Below the pieces are notes generated by a model. The model ran no database searches. It was given only the letters and a program-made list of their open reading frames with translations, and was not told where the DNA came from. From contig CAMYOC010000014.1 in the NCBI GenBank assembly GCA_947259915.1, positions 1 through 64,000 of the forward strand: DNA of 64,000 nucleotides. The letters are read 5' to 3'. The position numbers and the translations under genes were made by a program. Positions within the stretch are counted from its first letter, which is position 1; the number at the start of each line of letters is the position of its first letter. Shown here piece after piece: positions 44,850-53,602 of the stretch. The stretch comes from an uncultured Gammaproteobacteria bacterium. GTDB taxonomy: Bacteria; Pseudomonadota; Gammaproteobacteria; Steroidobacterales; XN24.

Positions 44850-46042
44850 TGAACTTCACCTGGTTCAGTCAGGTAGCGGCCGTCACTGGCGTCAGCCTGC
44901 GCGAGCTACCATCCCGCTGGGTCTCGTCTGCGGTGGCCGTGTTCGGCATTGCCGGCGTCGTGATGGTCATGGTCGGCATCCTGTCCATGGCCGCGGGTTT
45001 CCGTGCCGCACTCAGCGAGACCTCCGATCCGCGTGTGGCCATGGTGTTGCGCGCATCGTCCACATCGGAACTCGACAGCGGCTTCTCCCGCGAAGATACC
45101 CTGGTGATCGCCGAGTCCGAGCTAATCGCTCGCGGAGAGGACGGCTCCCTGATCTCCTCCGAGCTCTATGTCGTTGTAGACGTGGCCCGTAAGTCCACGG
45201 GTACGTCCTCCAACGTGCCGCTGCGCGGCGTCAAGCCTGTGGCCATGGACGTGCGCGGCAACGTGCGTATCGCCGAAGGACGGATGTTCTCACCCGGACT
45301 CAACGAGATCGTCGTCGGAAGCGGCGCGCGTAATCTGTTCGCTGGTCTGGACGTGGGTTCCACCGTGACCTGGGGCACAAACACCTGGACCGTGGTTGGC
45401 ATCATTGAAGCCGGCGGTGGCGTACCCGAATCGGAGATCTGGGCCGATCTGCATTCCCTGCAGTCCGCCTATCGCCGCGGCAGCTCGGTGCAGACGGTGC
45501 GTGCCCGCCTCGCCTCCGAGGACGACTTTCAGAGTTTCAAGGACAGTCTGACCGGCGACCCCCGGCTCAACGTCAGCGTGATACGCGAACGCGACTTCTA
45601 TGCGGATCAGTCACGGCTGATCAACGGCCTGATCACCGGCGTCGGTTACTTCGTCGCGGTGCTGATGGGCCTCGGCGCTATCTTCGGTGCCGTCAATACC
45701 ATGTACACGGCCGTCGCCAGCCGGATGCGGGAAATCGCGACCTGGCGTGCCCTGGGTTTCAAGTCCAGTGCCGTCTTCATATCCGTCATGACCGAGGCGC
45801 TGACATTGGGTCTGATCGGCGGTCTGGTCGGCGCACTGATTGCCTATGTTGTGTTCAACGGCTTCCAGGTCGCCACCATGAACTGGACCAGTTTCAGCCA
45901 GCTCACGTTCGCCTTTGCCGTGACTCCAGGACTGATCAAGTCCGGGGTGCTCTACGCGTTGCTGATGGGGCTGATCGGCGGGCTTCTGCCCGGGCTTCGG
46001 GCTGCCAGGCTGCCGATCACGGTGGCGCTGCGGGAGCTATGA
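44849..46042 (+). CDS. FtsX-type ABC permease, second subunit
   Basis: 397 residues. Same plan as its neighbour: N-terminal helix (VAVFGIAGVVMVMVGILSM), a large periplasmic region (RIAEGRMFSPGLNEIVVGSG), then three helices with SRMREIATWRALGFKSSAVF. It probably forms a heterodimer with the preceding permease. The ATG at 44849 shares its A with the previous stop, so upstream in-frame starts inside that gene are rejected. Confidence 0.92.
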   Translation: MNFTWFSQVAAVTGVSLRELPSRWVSSAVAVFGIAGVVMVMVGILSMAAGFRAALSETSDPRVAMVLRASSTSELDSGFSREDTLVIAESELIARGEDGSLISSELYVVVDVARKSTGTSSNVPLRGVKPVAMDVRGNVRIAEGRMFSPGLNEIVVGSGARNLFAGLDVGSTVTWGTNTWTVVGIIEAGGGVPESEIWADLHSLQSAYRRGSSVQTVRARLASEDDFQSFKDSLTGDPRLNVSVIRERDFYADQSRLINGLITGVGYFVAVLMGLGAIFGAVNTMYTAVASRMREIATWRALGFKSSAVFISVMTEALTLGLIGGLVGALIAYVVFNGFQVATMNWTSFSQLTFAFAVTPGLIKSGVLYALLMGLIGGLLPGLRAARLPITVALREL

Positions 46043-46072
46043 GACGGAGACGAGAAGAAGGAAAGAAGTGGG

Positions 46073-46213
46073 GCCGAGGTTGCGGAGTCGCAAAAGCTTG
46101 AAGGCGATGACCGCCGCAACATCCTGAACCTGATCGCTCTTCTGGCCGTTCGCTCGCCGCAGATGCGAGAGCACATCCGGAAGATGCAGGAACAGGTGAT
46201 AAAAAAGATGCTG
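46073..46213 (+). pseudogene. DUF4238-like gene remnant
   Basis: An open stretch in the same frame as the permease stop encodes EGDDRRNILNLIALLAVRSP and QMREHIRKMQEQVIKKM, which resembles the helical core of DUF4238 proteins (often on mobile or defence DNA). There is no start codon with a ribosome site, and it runs directly into the IS91 remnant. It is a fragment. Confidence 0.4.
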
Positions 46214-46350
46214 CCCATATCGCTCGTATCGAAGACCCGGTGGTCATCGACAAGATCCTCACCCACGTCGAGCGCCGCGAGGCGGCCGATTTTCTCGGTC
46301 TTCTAGCCGGAAAGGCTCAGCCGATGGCGGCACCTCATCCCCGGGGCTGA
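46210..46350 (+). pseudogene. C-terminal remnant of an IS91-family transposase
   Basis: 47 codons ending in TGA encode AAHIARIEDPVVIDKILTHV, then ADFLGLLAGKAQPMAAPHPRG. The pattern IEDPxVIxKILxHL is the known end of IS91-family rolling-circle transposases. The zinc-finger and catalytic tyrosines are absent, so only the tail survived. The stop codon lies at the beginning of the strongly conserved part of the right repeat. Confidence 0.6.
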
Positions 46351-46425
46351 CCGTGCCTCCTGGCGCCAGGCGTATTGCCCCTGGCCCAGGGTACTTCCGG
46401 CATCCTCTTTATTCGTCTTATACGC
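46323..46425. repeat. Right copy of the long direct repeat
   Basis: Counterpart of 39810-39920, with the palindrome CCTGGCGCCAGG and the same downstream blocks, one 9-bp gap relative to the left copy. It begins within the last codons of the IS91-like remnant and continues beyond its stop, as expected for the terminal sequence of an IS91-like element. Confidence 0.65.
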
Positions 46426-46678
46426 CGGCTCTGCTGGATTTCGGACTTCTCTGCCGGACGGATGCGGCGCTTCAAAGCACCGCGGCGCGCACGGCGCCTG
46501 GCATTCGCTGGCCCAGGGATACGTGCTCTTGCGTTCCCCGGAGCGGGCCGGGTGGTCGACTGGAATCATGGCGCAGCACGGCCCGCTCAACTATATGAGT
46601 TTAGAGGCCGAAAAAACGCCGGGGCCATGGAATGCAGCACGCCGTAGCCCCGCTGCAGGCGACGCCAGGGTTCAGACC
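46426..46678. other. Gap upstream of the Mrp operon
   Basis: About 250 bp, without supported gene. An in-frame extension of mrpE exists on the plus strand but lacks family similarity. The promoter of the antiporter operon is expected here, but I could not single out a convincing site. Confidence 0.4.
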
Positions 46679-47230
46679 ATGACGGCAACCAGAACTACCG
46701 CCGGGCCGGCGTCCCACGGTGCGCGCGGCTCTCGTCCGCGCATGCCGCATGCACTGGCCGCCGGTGTGACGATCTTCGCCTTCTGGCTGGTGATTTCGGC
46801 ATCGCTCGAGCCCGGGGACTTGCTGCTCGGTGTGGTGCTTTCGGCGGTGCTGGGCGTCTGGTCGGTGCAGTTCCTGTGGGCCGGCGCGGCGCCCAGGGTA
46901 TCGCTGCGCCAGCTGTTCGCCCTGCTGCGCTACCTGGCGGGCTTCAGTGTCACGGTGTTCCGGTCGGCGGTGCATGTCGCGCGCGTGGTCGTGGATCCGC
47001 GCCTGCCGATCAGCCCGCGGCTGATCACATGTCGCACCGGACTGCGGCGCGAGATCTCGCGCATCGCGTTCGCCCAGTCGGTCTCGCTGACGCCGGGGAC
47101 GCTGACGGTCGACATGGACGGCGGCACCTTCCTGGTGCATTGCCTGGACGAGCAATCGGCCGCGCGCATTCTCAGCGGGGAACTGGAACGGCAGCTCGCG
47201 CGAGTGTTCGACGGGGAGGACGACACGTGA
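46679..47230 (+). CDS. mrpE: Na+/H+ antiporter subunit E
   Basis: About 183 residues. Helices near the N-terminus (TIFAFWLVISASLEPGDLLL and GVVLSAVLGVWSVQFLW), then LRYLAGFSVTVFRSAVHVA and the soluble tail with ISRIAFAQSVSLTPGTLTVD, are the MrpE signature. The start at ATG 46679 follows CAGGG; a shorter start at 46742 is possible. It opens a ten-gene operon for a multisubunit cation/proton antiporter. Confidence 0.9.
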   Translation: MTATRTTAGPASHGARGSRPRMPHALAAGVTIFAFWLVISASLEPGDLLLGVVLSAVLGVWSVQFLWAGAAPRVSLRQLFALLRYLAGFSVTVFRSAVHVARVVVDPRLPISPRLITCRTGLRREISRIAFAQSVSLTPGTLTVDMDGGTFLVHCLDEQSAARILSGELERQLARVFDGEDDT

Positions 47231-47505
47231 ACGCCTTCTTCTGGGGACTCGCCTCCTTCCTGCTCATCAATGCATTTGCCTGCCTGTGGCGGGCCTTCGT
47301 CGGACCTACGGTCGTGGACCGGATCCTGGCGACGAACGTGGTCTGCACCAAGGCCCTGCTTGTGCTCGTGCTGCTCGGCCTGGCGTTCGGGCGCGGGCTG
47401 CTGCTCGATGTCGCGCTGGTGTACGGCTTGCTCAATTTCGGCATCACGATCGCAGCGACCCGGCTTCTGGAGACCGGACGGCTGAAGGGGAGCTGGCAAC
47501 GATGA
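47227..47505 (+). CDS. mrpF: Na+/H+ antiporter subunit F
   Basis: 92 residues, three helices. The conserved FVGPTVVDRILATNVVCTKA and LLDVALVYGLLNFGITIAAT segments identify MrpF/MnhF. The GTG start overlaps the mrpE stop (GTGA). Confidence 0.93.
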   Translation: MNAFFWGLASFLLINAFACLWRAFVGPTVVDRILATNVVCTKALLVLVLLGLAFGRGLLLDVALVYGLLNFGITIAATRLLETGRLKGSWQR

Positions 47506-47825
47506 CAGGCATGCTCCTCCACGCCCTGACGATCGCGCTCGCCGTCACCGGCGCGCTGTTCTTTCTCGCGGGGACGCTCGGCCTGCTGCGCTTGCCTGAT
47601 TTCTACTCGAGGGTCCACGCGGCGACCAAGTGCGACACGGTCGGCGCGGGCGCGATCCTCTTGGCACTGGCGATCCACGTCGCGCCGCATCCGGAGGCGC
47701 TGAAGATCCTCGTCCTCCTGCTGCTGGTGCTGCTCTCGAGCCCGACCTCAGGCCATGCGCTGGCGCGCGCGGCTCACCACACCGGCCTCGAGCCCTGGCG
47801 CCGGCCCGGGGAGCGCGCCAGGTGA
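47502..47825 (+). CDS. mrpG: Na+/H+ antiporter subunit G
   Basis: 107 residues, three helices. The typical sequence GTLGLLRLPDFYSRVHAATK and the end SSPTSGHALARAAHHTG identify MrpG/MnhG. The start overlaps the mrpF stop by ATGA. Confidence 0.94.
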   Translation: MTGMLLHALTIALAVTGALFFLAGTLGLLRLPDFYSRVHAATKCDTVGAGAILLALAIHVAPHPEALKILVLLLLVLLSSPTSGHALARAAHHTGLEPWRRPGERAR

Positions 47826-48064
47826 GCCAGGCATTCGATCTCGTGATGCTCGCCCTCCTGATCGCCATGGCGCTAGCGGTGGCGCGCAGCAAGGACCTGC
47901 TCGCAGCGGCCATCATCTTCTCCGGCTACAGCCTGGTCATGTGCCTGCTCTGGCAGCATCGTGGCGCGCCGGACGTCGCGATGACCGAAGCGGCGATCGG
48001 GGCGGGCGTCACGACGATCCTGGTGCTGCTCGCGATCGGCCGCACCCGGAGGCGCGAGAAATGA
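47822..48064 (+). CDS. DUF4040 antiporter subunit (MrpA/MbhD-like fragment)
   Basis: 80 residues, three helices. The segment LAAAIIFSGYSLVMCLLWQH and GAPDVAMTEAAIGAGVTTIL is the DUF4040 domain that, in typical Mrp complexes, forms part of the C-terminus of MrpA. Here it is a separate gene, as in Mbh hydrogenases and haloarchaeal Mnh clusters. GTG start, GTGA overlap with mrpG. Confidence 0.88.
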   Translation: MSQAFDLVMLALLIAMALAVARSKDLLAAAIIFSGYSLVMCLLWQHRGAPDVAMTEAAIGAGVTTILVLLAIGRTRRREK

Positions 48065-48780
48065 AGAAACCGCTCGTTGCGGTCACGCTGGCTGCGGCCG
48101 CTGTGCCGATGCTGATCGGGGTCGCCGCCCTGCCGCGGCCGGGGGACCCTACCGCGCCGGCCCACACTCACGTCGCCGCGCACTATATCGAGGCGGGCGC
48201 CCGCGAGACCGGCGCCGACAACCGGGTCACCGCAGTGTTGCTGAATTACCGCGCCTTCGACACCTTCGGCGAGGTGCTGGTCATCTTCGCCGCGCTGGCC
48301 GCCGTCATCGCGGTCCGGTCGCCGGCGACGCCGGGCGGCCGGGCGGACGATATGCCCGGCCCCGGACCGGGCCTTCCGATCAGCCCGGTCGTCGCCTTCA
48401 TCATCCGGCTCACGGCGCCGTTCATCGCGCTGTTCGGCGCCTTTGTCATTTTCAGGGGACACGTCTCGCCCGGCGGAGGTTTCCAGGGTGGCGTGATCCT
48501 CGGCGCGCTGCTGGTGCTGCTCAGCCTCGTGCTCGGCCGGGGCGCGGAACGGCCGCTACTGGCCGTGCCGCTCGCCCGCTGGTTGCAGGCCGCCGCGCCA
48601 CTCGCGTTCACGGGCGTCGGCCTGCTGGGCCTGGCGTTGACCGGCGCGCTGCTGGGTTATCCGGCGGAACCGGAACGGCATGCCTTGCGGGAACTGATGA
48701 TGATCACGCTGGACGTGGGCATCGGCATAGGCGGCGCGATGATCATCCTCGGCCTGTTCCTCGAGATGCGGGGCGACTGA
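48061..48780 (+). CDS. mrpB: MbhE-MnhB fused antiporter subunit
   Basis: 239 residues. The N-terminal part (NRVTAVLLNYRAFDTFGEVL, VIFAALAAVIAVR) matches the MbhE-type domain, which belongs to the end of MrpA in standard complexes; the rest (FIALFGAFVIFRGHVSPGGG and FQGGVILGALLVLL) is MnhB. So this gene combines the end of subunit A with subunit B. ATGA overlap with the DUF4040 gene. Confidence 0.9.
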   Translation: MKKPLVAVTLAAAAVPMLIGVAALPRPGDPTAPAHTHVAAHYIEAGARETGADNRVTAVLLNYRAFDTFGEVLVIFAALAAVIAVRSPATPGGRADDMPGPGPGLPISPVVAFIIRLTAPFIALFGAFVIFRGHVSPGGGFQGGVILGALLVLLSLVLGRGAERPLLAVPLARWLQAAAPLAFTGVGLLGLALTGALLGYPAEPERHALRELMMITLDVGIGIGGAMIILGLFLEMRGD

Positions 48781-48781
48781 C

Positions 48782-49132
48782 ATGGACGACTTGTGGGGCA
48801 ACATCGATTACGCCGCCTTCGTGGGGCTGTTCTGCATCGGCCTGTATGTGGTCGTCGCCAAGCAGAATCTCATCAAGAAGCTGCTCGGCCTCAATATCAT
48901 GGAGACGGCGGTGTTCGCCTTCATCGTCACCTCGGGCATGGTCGACGGCGGCACGGCGCCCATCATCGGTCCCGGTGCCACTGGACCGTTCGCGAGCCCG
49001 TTGCCGCATGCCCTGATCGTGACCGGGATCGTCGTCGCCGTGAGCATCACCGCGCTCGCGCTCAGCCTCATCGTCGAGATTTACCGGCAGTGCGGCACCC
49101 TCGAGGCCGACGAACTCAAGGGAGCGGAATGA
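48782..49132 (+). CDS. mrpC: Na+/H+ antiporter subunit C
   Basis: 116 residues, three helices, NuoK-like. The segment VGLFCIGLYVVVAKQNLIKK and LGLNIMETAVFAFIV is typical of MrpC. It ends in an ATGA overlap with the next large subunit. Confidence 0.94.
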   Translation: MDDLWGNIDYAAFVGLFCIGLYVVVAKQNLIKKLLGLNIMETAVFAFIVTSGMVDGGTAPIIGPGATGPFASPLPHALIVTGIVVAVSITALALSLIVEIYRQCGTLEADELKGAE

Positions 49133-50607
49133 TGTCGCACTGGCTGCCGCTGGCAGCGTTCGTACCTTTGGTGGCGGGCGCGCTGACGCCCGCGATGGCG
49201 CGCGGGCGGCCGGGCCTGGCGCGCGGCTGGGCGCTGGCTGTCACGGCGTTCTGCACCTTCGCCACCGCGGCGCTGACCCGGCGCGTGGCCCTGGAGGGGC
49301 CGTTCTCGTACGCGATGGGCGCGTGGGCGGCACCTTTGGGGATCGAGTTGCGCTTCGACGAGTTCAGCGCTGCCAGCCTGTTCATCTGCGTGATCATGCT
49401 GCTGGTGCTCGTCTACTCGGGGCCCTATGTGCGCCGCGCACTCCCGGCGACGCGCATCGACTGGTACTACAGCCTGCTGCTCATCAACCTCGGCGGCATG
49501 ATCGGCTTCGTGATCACCGGCGACTTGTTCAACCTTTTCGTGTTCATGGAGCTCGTCGCCGTGTCCAGCTATGCGCTGGTCGCGGTGGGCGGCGGACGCA
49601 CCGCCGCGCTGGCCGCGTTCAAGTACCTGGTGGCCGGCGCCGTGTCCTCGGTGCTCATCCTGTTCTGCATCGGCGTGCTGCATGCGTTGACCGGGAGCCT
49701 GAACATGGCGGACGTGGCGCGCCGGCTCGCCACCGTGGAATCGCGGCCGCCGGTGCTGCTTGCGCTCGCCGGCCTGACGGCGGGCTTCCTGGTCAAGGCG
49801 GGCTTGTTCCCGGTGCATGTCTGGCTACCGGACGCCCATGCCATCGCGCCGAGCCCGATCAACGCCGTTTCGTCCGCGCTGGTGGTCAAGCTCGGCATCA
49901 TCGGCCTGCTGCGGATCTTCCCGCTGTTCGCGGCGGCTGGCGCCGTGTCGCTTGCTCCGCTGTTCGAGGCGCTCGCCTGGCTGGGCGCAATCTCCGTCCT
50001 CGCGGGTGCATTCTTCGCGCTGTTCCAGGAGGACATTAAGCTGATGCTGGCCTACTCCACCATCTCCAACATCGGCTACATCGTGCTCGGGCTGGGACTG
50101 GCCGGGGAGCTCGCGTTGACCGGCGCGGGGGTCCATATCCTGAATCATGCGCTGATCAAGGCGACGCTGTTCCTCGCGGCCGGCGCGATGATCCATCAGA
50201 GCGGCCATCGCACGCTGCACGATCTGCGCGGCATCGGCCGCGCCATGCCCTGGACGACGCTTGCGCTGCTCATCGGCGCGCTGTCGATTGTCGGGCTGCC
50301 GCCCACCGCGGGTTTCCCGGGCAAGTGGTACATCGCGCTCGGCGCGCTGGAGTCCGGGCGCCCCGGTTTCGCCGTCGTGGTGCTGGTGGGGGCGCTCATT
50401 ATCTTCATCTATTTCGCCCGCATGCTGAATGCCTTCTATTTTCGTGCGCCGAGTCACAAGGAGATGCTGGGCGTGAGCGAGGCGCCGGCGTCCATGCTGG
50501 GGCCGGTGCTGCTGCTCGGCGCGTTGTGCGTGCTGGGCGGGCTGCTCACGCACTGGCCGGTAGCCCTGATCGCCCCCGCGGTGGGGCGACTGGCCGGGGG
50601 AGAGTAA
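49129..50607 (+). CDS. mrpD: Na+/H+ antiporter subunit D (NuoN/M-like)
   Basis: 492 residues, about 14 helices. The conserved proton-channel motifs GDLFNLFVFMELVAVSSYAL (Glu in helix 5), AGLTAGFLVKAGLFPVHVW (Lys) and LPDAHAIAPSPINAVSSALV and FALFQEDIKLMLAYSTISNI are present. It is the first of four large antiporter-type subunits in the operon. Confidence 0.93.
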   Translation: MMSHWLPLAAFVPLVAGALTPAMARGRPGLARGWALAVTAFCTFATAALTRRVALEGPFSYAMGAWAAPLGIELRFDEFSAASLFICVIMLLVLVYSGPYVRRALPATRIDWYYSLLLINLGGMIGFVITGDLFNLFVFMELVAVSSYALVAVGGGRTAALAAFKYLVAGAVSSVLILFCIGVLHALTGSLNMADVARRLATVESRPPVLLALAGLTAGFLVKAGLFPVHVWLPDAHAIAPSPINAVSSALVVKLGIIGLLRIFPLFAAAGAVSLAPLFEALAWLGAISVLAGAFFALFQEDIKLMLAYSTISNIGYIVLGLGLAGELALTGAGVHILNHALIKATLFLAAGAMIHQSGHRTLHDLRGIGRAMPWTTLALLIGALSIVGLPPTAGFPGKWYIALGALESGRPGFAVVVLVGALIIFIYFARMLNAFYFRAPSHKEMLGVSEAPASMLGPVLLLGALCVLGGLLTHWPVALIAPAVGRLAGGE

Positions 50608-50650
50608 AGCCATCGACGTCGTCGACATCAGGATCGTTCTCGCCCCGGCG

Positions 50651-52087
50651 ATGTCCTTCGCCTGCGCGATCCTGATCTTCGTGCTTGGACGACACGACTT
50701 CTGGCGCGCGGCGCTCACCCTCGGCGCCTCGACGGTGAAGCTCGCCATCGTCCTGTCCATGCTGCCGGGCAGTCTCGCCGGGACCGTCTACGTCTACGAA
50801 CTGCTCGACTTCCCTCCCGGCATCGGCATCGCCTTCCGCGCGGACGGCCTGGGGATGTTCTTCGCCCTGGTCTCGTCGACGCTGTGGGTGGTCACGAGCC
50901 TCTATGCGATCGGCTACATGAAAGGGAAGCACGCGCGCGTCCGCTTCTTCGGCTTCTTCGCACTGTGCGTCTCCACCACGGTCGGCATCGCCTTCGCCGA
51001 GAACCTGCTTACGCTGTTCCTTTTCTACGAACTCCTGACCGTCTGCACCTACCCGCTGGTGATCCACGACGAGACGCCGCAGGCGCTCAAGGCGGGCCGT
51101 AAGTACCTGGCCTACACCCTGTCGGGCGGCGCGCTGATATTGCTCGGCGTCGTGCTCGTGCAGCACCTTGCCGGGACCCTCACCCTGTCGACGTCGGGCG
51201 TGCTGTCTCCGGCGGCCGGCCGGCCCGCGCTCCTCGCCACATTCCTGGCGCTGGTCGCAGGCTTCGGCGTCAAGGCCGCCATCATGCCGCTGCACGGCTG
51301 GCTGCCCACGGCCATGGTCGCGCCGACGCCGGTCAGCGCGTTGCTGCATGCCGTGGCGGTCGTGAAGGCCGGGGTGTTCGGGCTGCTGCGGGTGATCTAC
51401 AACATTTTCGGCGTGGACCTTCTTGGCCTGCTGGATTACACGGGCTGGCTGGCGCTGTTCGCCAGCTTCACCATCATCGCCGGCTCGGTGCTCGCCCTGG
51501 CCCAGTCGAACCTCAAGCTCAGGCTGGCCTACTCCACCGTCAGCCAGCTGTCCTACATCGTGCTCGCGGCCTCGCTGCTCACGCCGCTGGCGGCGATCGC
51601 CGCGATCGCCCACATCGCCAACCAGGCGTTCGCGAAGATCACGATGTTCTTCGTCGCCGGCGCCATCGAGCGCACAACGGGCCGGACGCACATCTTTGAG
51701 CTGGCGGGCATCGGTCGCGTGATGCCCTGGACCATGGGAGCGTTTACGATCGCGGCACTGAGTTTTATCGGCATTCCGCTGTTCGCGGGGTTCGTCACCA
51801 AGTGGTTCCTCTCGCTCGGCGCATTGCAGGCCGGCGCATGGTGGTTCGTGCTCCTGATGGTCATAAGCTCGCTGCTGAACGCGGCTTACTGGCTTCCGAT
51901 CCTGTATCTCGCCTGGTTCCGAGAGCCGCGCGGCCTGCCGCGCGGGGTCCACGAGGCCGCGGCCCTGCTACTGGTGCCCACGCTCATCAGCGCGGCCTAC
52001 GTCCTTTTGCTCGGCATCACGTCGCGCATCCCGGGCATGCCGTTCTCGCTCGCACAGGCGGCGGTCCGATTCGTGACCGGGATCTAG
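50651..52087 (+). CDS. Proton-conducting antiporter subunit (NuoL/M-like), second copy
   Basis: 478 residues from ATG 50651. Motifs: ENLLTLFLFYELLTVCTYPL, LVAGFGVKAAIMPLHGWLPT, MVAPTPVSALLHAVAVVKAG and NLKLRLAYSTVSQLSYIVLA. The coding-like frame extends upstream to about 50612 without a canonical start, so the true N-terminus could be longer. Different from mrpD in sequence; it probably forms another channel unit. Confidence 0.9.
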   Translation: MSFACAILIFVLGRHDFWRAALTLGASTVKLAIVLSMLPGSLAGTVYVYELLDFPPGIGIAFRADGLGMFFALVSSTLWVVTSLYAIGYMKGKHARVRFFGFFALCVSTTVGIAFAENLLTLFLFYELLTVCTYPLVIHDETPQALKAGRKYLAYTLSGGALILLGVVLVQHLAGTLTLSTSGVLSPAAGRPALLATFLALVAGFGVKAAIMPLHGWLPTAMVAPTPVSALLHAVAVVKAGVFGLLRVIYNIFGVDLLGLLDYTGWLALFASFTIIAGSVLALAQSNLKLRLAYSTVSQLSYIVLAASLLTPLAAIAAIAHIANQAFAKITMFFVAGAIERTTGRTHIFELAGIGRVMPWTMGAFTIAALSFIGIPLFAGFVTKWFLSLGALQAGAWWFVLLMVISSLLNAAYWLPILYLAWFREPRGLPRGVHEAAALLLVPTLISAAYVLLLGITSRIPGMPFSLAQAAVRFVTGI

Positions 52088-52099
52088 GAGGGTGACGAG

Positions 52100-53596
52100 A
52101 TGGATCGAGCGACCCTGATGGATCTCCTGCCGGCGCTGGTCGTAGCGCTGCCCCTGCTTGGCGGCGTGCTGGCCTTGCCGCTGCGCCGTCTCGGCGAACG
52201 TCCAAGGAGCGTCATCCTGGGCATGCTGTGCCTCGCCACGGTGGCCGGCGTGATCGTCCTCCTGCCGGGTGCACTGGCGGGCGAGCTCCGGGCGGTCTCG
52301 CTCCTGCGTTTTGCACCGCAGGTCGAGCTTTACCTTCGCGTGGACCCCATGGGCGCCCAGTTTGCCGCCACCGTCGCCGTGCTGTTCCTGCTCGCGCTGG
52401 TGTACTCCGCCGGATACCTGCGGCACGACGGCCGCGAGACCCGCTACTACACGTTTTTTATGCTCAGCCTGGGCTGGATGCTCGGCGTCGCCTTTGCGGG
52501 CAACCTGGTCACGCTGCTGGTTTTTTACGAGCTGTTTTCGATCCTCGTGTATCCGCTGGTCGTGCATGAGGACACCCCGGAGGCGATCCGCGCCGGGACC
52601 AAGTACATCGTCTACATCCTCGTCGGCGGCAGCCTGATCCTGCTGGGCGTCATCTTCTGCTTCCATCTCACCGGCGACCGGCCCTTCATGCCGGGCGGCA
52701 TCTTCGACCCCGGCACCGACCGCACGCTGCTGCGGGTAACTTTCTGGTGCCTCGTGGCAGGGTTCGGCGTCAAGGCGGCGCTGATGCCGCTGCACGGCTG
52801 GGTCCCCGACGTGCATCCCGCCGCGCCCGCCTCGTTCTCTGCGCTGCTGTCGGGCGTGATGGTGGCCACCGGTTGCTTCGGCATCCTGCGCGTGGTCTTC
52901 GAGGTGTTCGGCGTCGGACTCGCGGCAGCCCTCGGCGTGATGCCCGTGCTGACCGGCGTGGCCGCCGTCTCGGTGTTGCTCGCGGCGATACTCGCCGCGG
53001 GCGAGGACAACCTCAAGCGCCGGCTGGCCTGGTCGACTATCAGCCAGATGGCCTATGTGGTCCTGGGGGTCTCCCTGCTGGCGCCCAGGGTGACGGCCGG
53101 GGCGCTCGTGCAAATCAGCAATCACGCCATCCTGAAAGGGGCGTTGTTCTTCTGCGCCGGCCTGCTCGCGAACCAGGCCGGCATCCGGCGGGTATCGGAG
53201 ATGGCCGGCGCGGCGCGCCGCATGCCGCTGACCATGGCTGCCTTCACCGTCGCCGCGCTGGGGATCGTCGGCGTGCCGCCGCTGTCTGGATTCATCAGCA
53301 AGTGGGTGCTGGGCGTCGGCATCCTCGAGGCCGGGCAGCCGCTCCTGCTGCTGGTCCTGCTGGGCGGGGCGCTGCTGGCGGCCCTGTACCTGCTCGAGCC
53401 CGTGTGGATGGCCTATTTCCATCCACCGGCGGCCGGCGGGCCGGGACGGCGGCGACCCGAGGCGCCGCTGAGCATGCTGGTCCCCCTGCTGGTGGCCACG
53501 CTGCTCAGCATCCTGCTCGGCCTCGCTGCGTCGCTGCCGGGCTTGCCGCTATCCCTGGCCGAGCGCGCCGCCGCGGCGTTCTTCGGACCCGGCTGA
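52100..53596 (+). CDS. Proton-conducting antiporter subunit (NuoL/M-like), third copy
   Basis: 498 residues, with a strong AGGAGG ribosome site before ATG 52100. Channel motifs: GNLVTLLVFYELFSILVYPL, CLVAGFGVKAALMPLHGWVP, DVHPAAPASFSALLSGVMVA and NLKRRLAWSTISQMAYVVLG. It resembles the preceding copy more than mrpD, especially around VVHEDTPEAIRAGTKYIVYI, suggesting duplication within the cluster. Confidence 0.9.
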   Translation: MDRATLMDLLPALVVALPLLGGVLALPLRRLGERPRSVILGMLCLATVAGVIVLLPGALAGELRAVSLLRFAPQVELYLRVDPMGAQFAATVAVLFLLALVYSAGYLRHDGRETRYYTFFMLSLGWMLGVAFAGNLVTLLVFYELFSILVYPLVVHEDTPEAIRAGTKYIVYILVGGSLILLGVIFCFHLTGDRPFMPGGIFDPGTDRTLLRVTFWCLVAGFGVKAALMPLHGWVPDVHPAAPASFSALLSGVMVATGCFGILRVVFEVFGVGLAAALGVMPVLTGVAAVSVLLAAILAAGEDNLKRRLAWSTISQMAYVVLGVSLLAPRVTAGALVQISNHAILKGALFFCAGLLANQAGIRRVSEMAGAARRMPLTMAAFTVAALGIVGVPPLSGFISKWVLGVGILEAGQPLLLLVLLGGALLAALYLLEPVWMAYFHPPAAGGPGRRRPEAPLSMLVPLLVATLLSILLGLAASLPGLPLSLAERAAAAFFGPG

Positions 53597-53602
53597 GGCG
53601 GG

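Noticed and set aside
39836..46353. Site-specific recombination att sites at the long repeat
   Set aside because: No integrase or tRNA is adjacent; the IS91-like transposase tail explains the repeat better.
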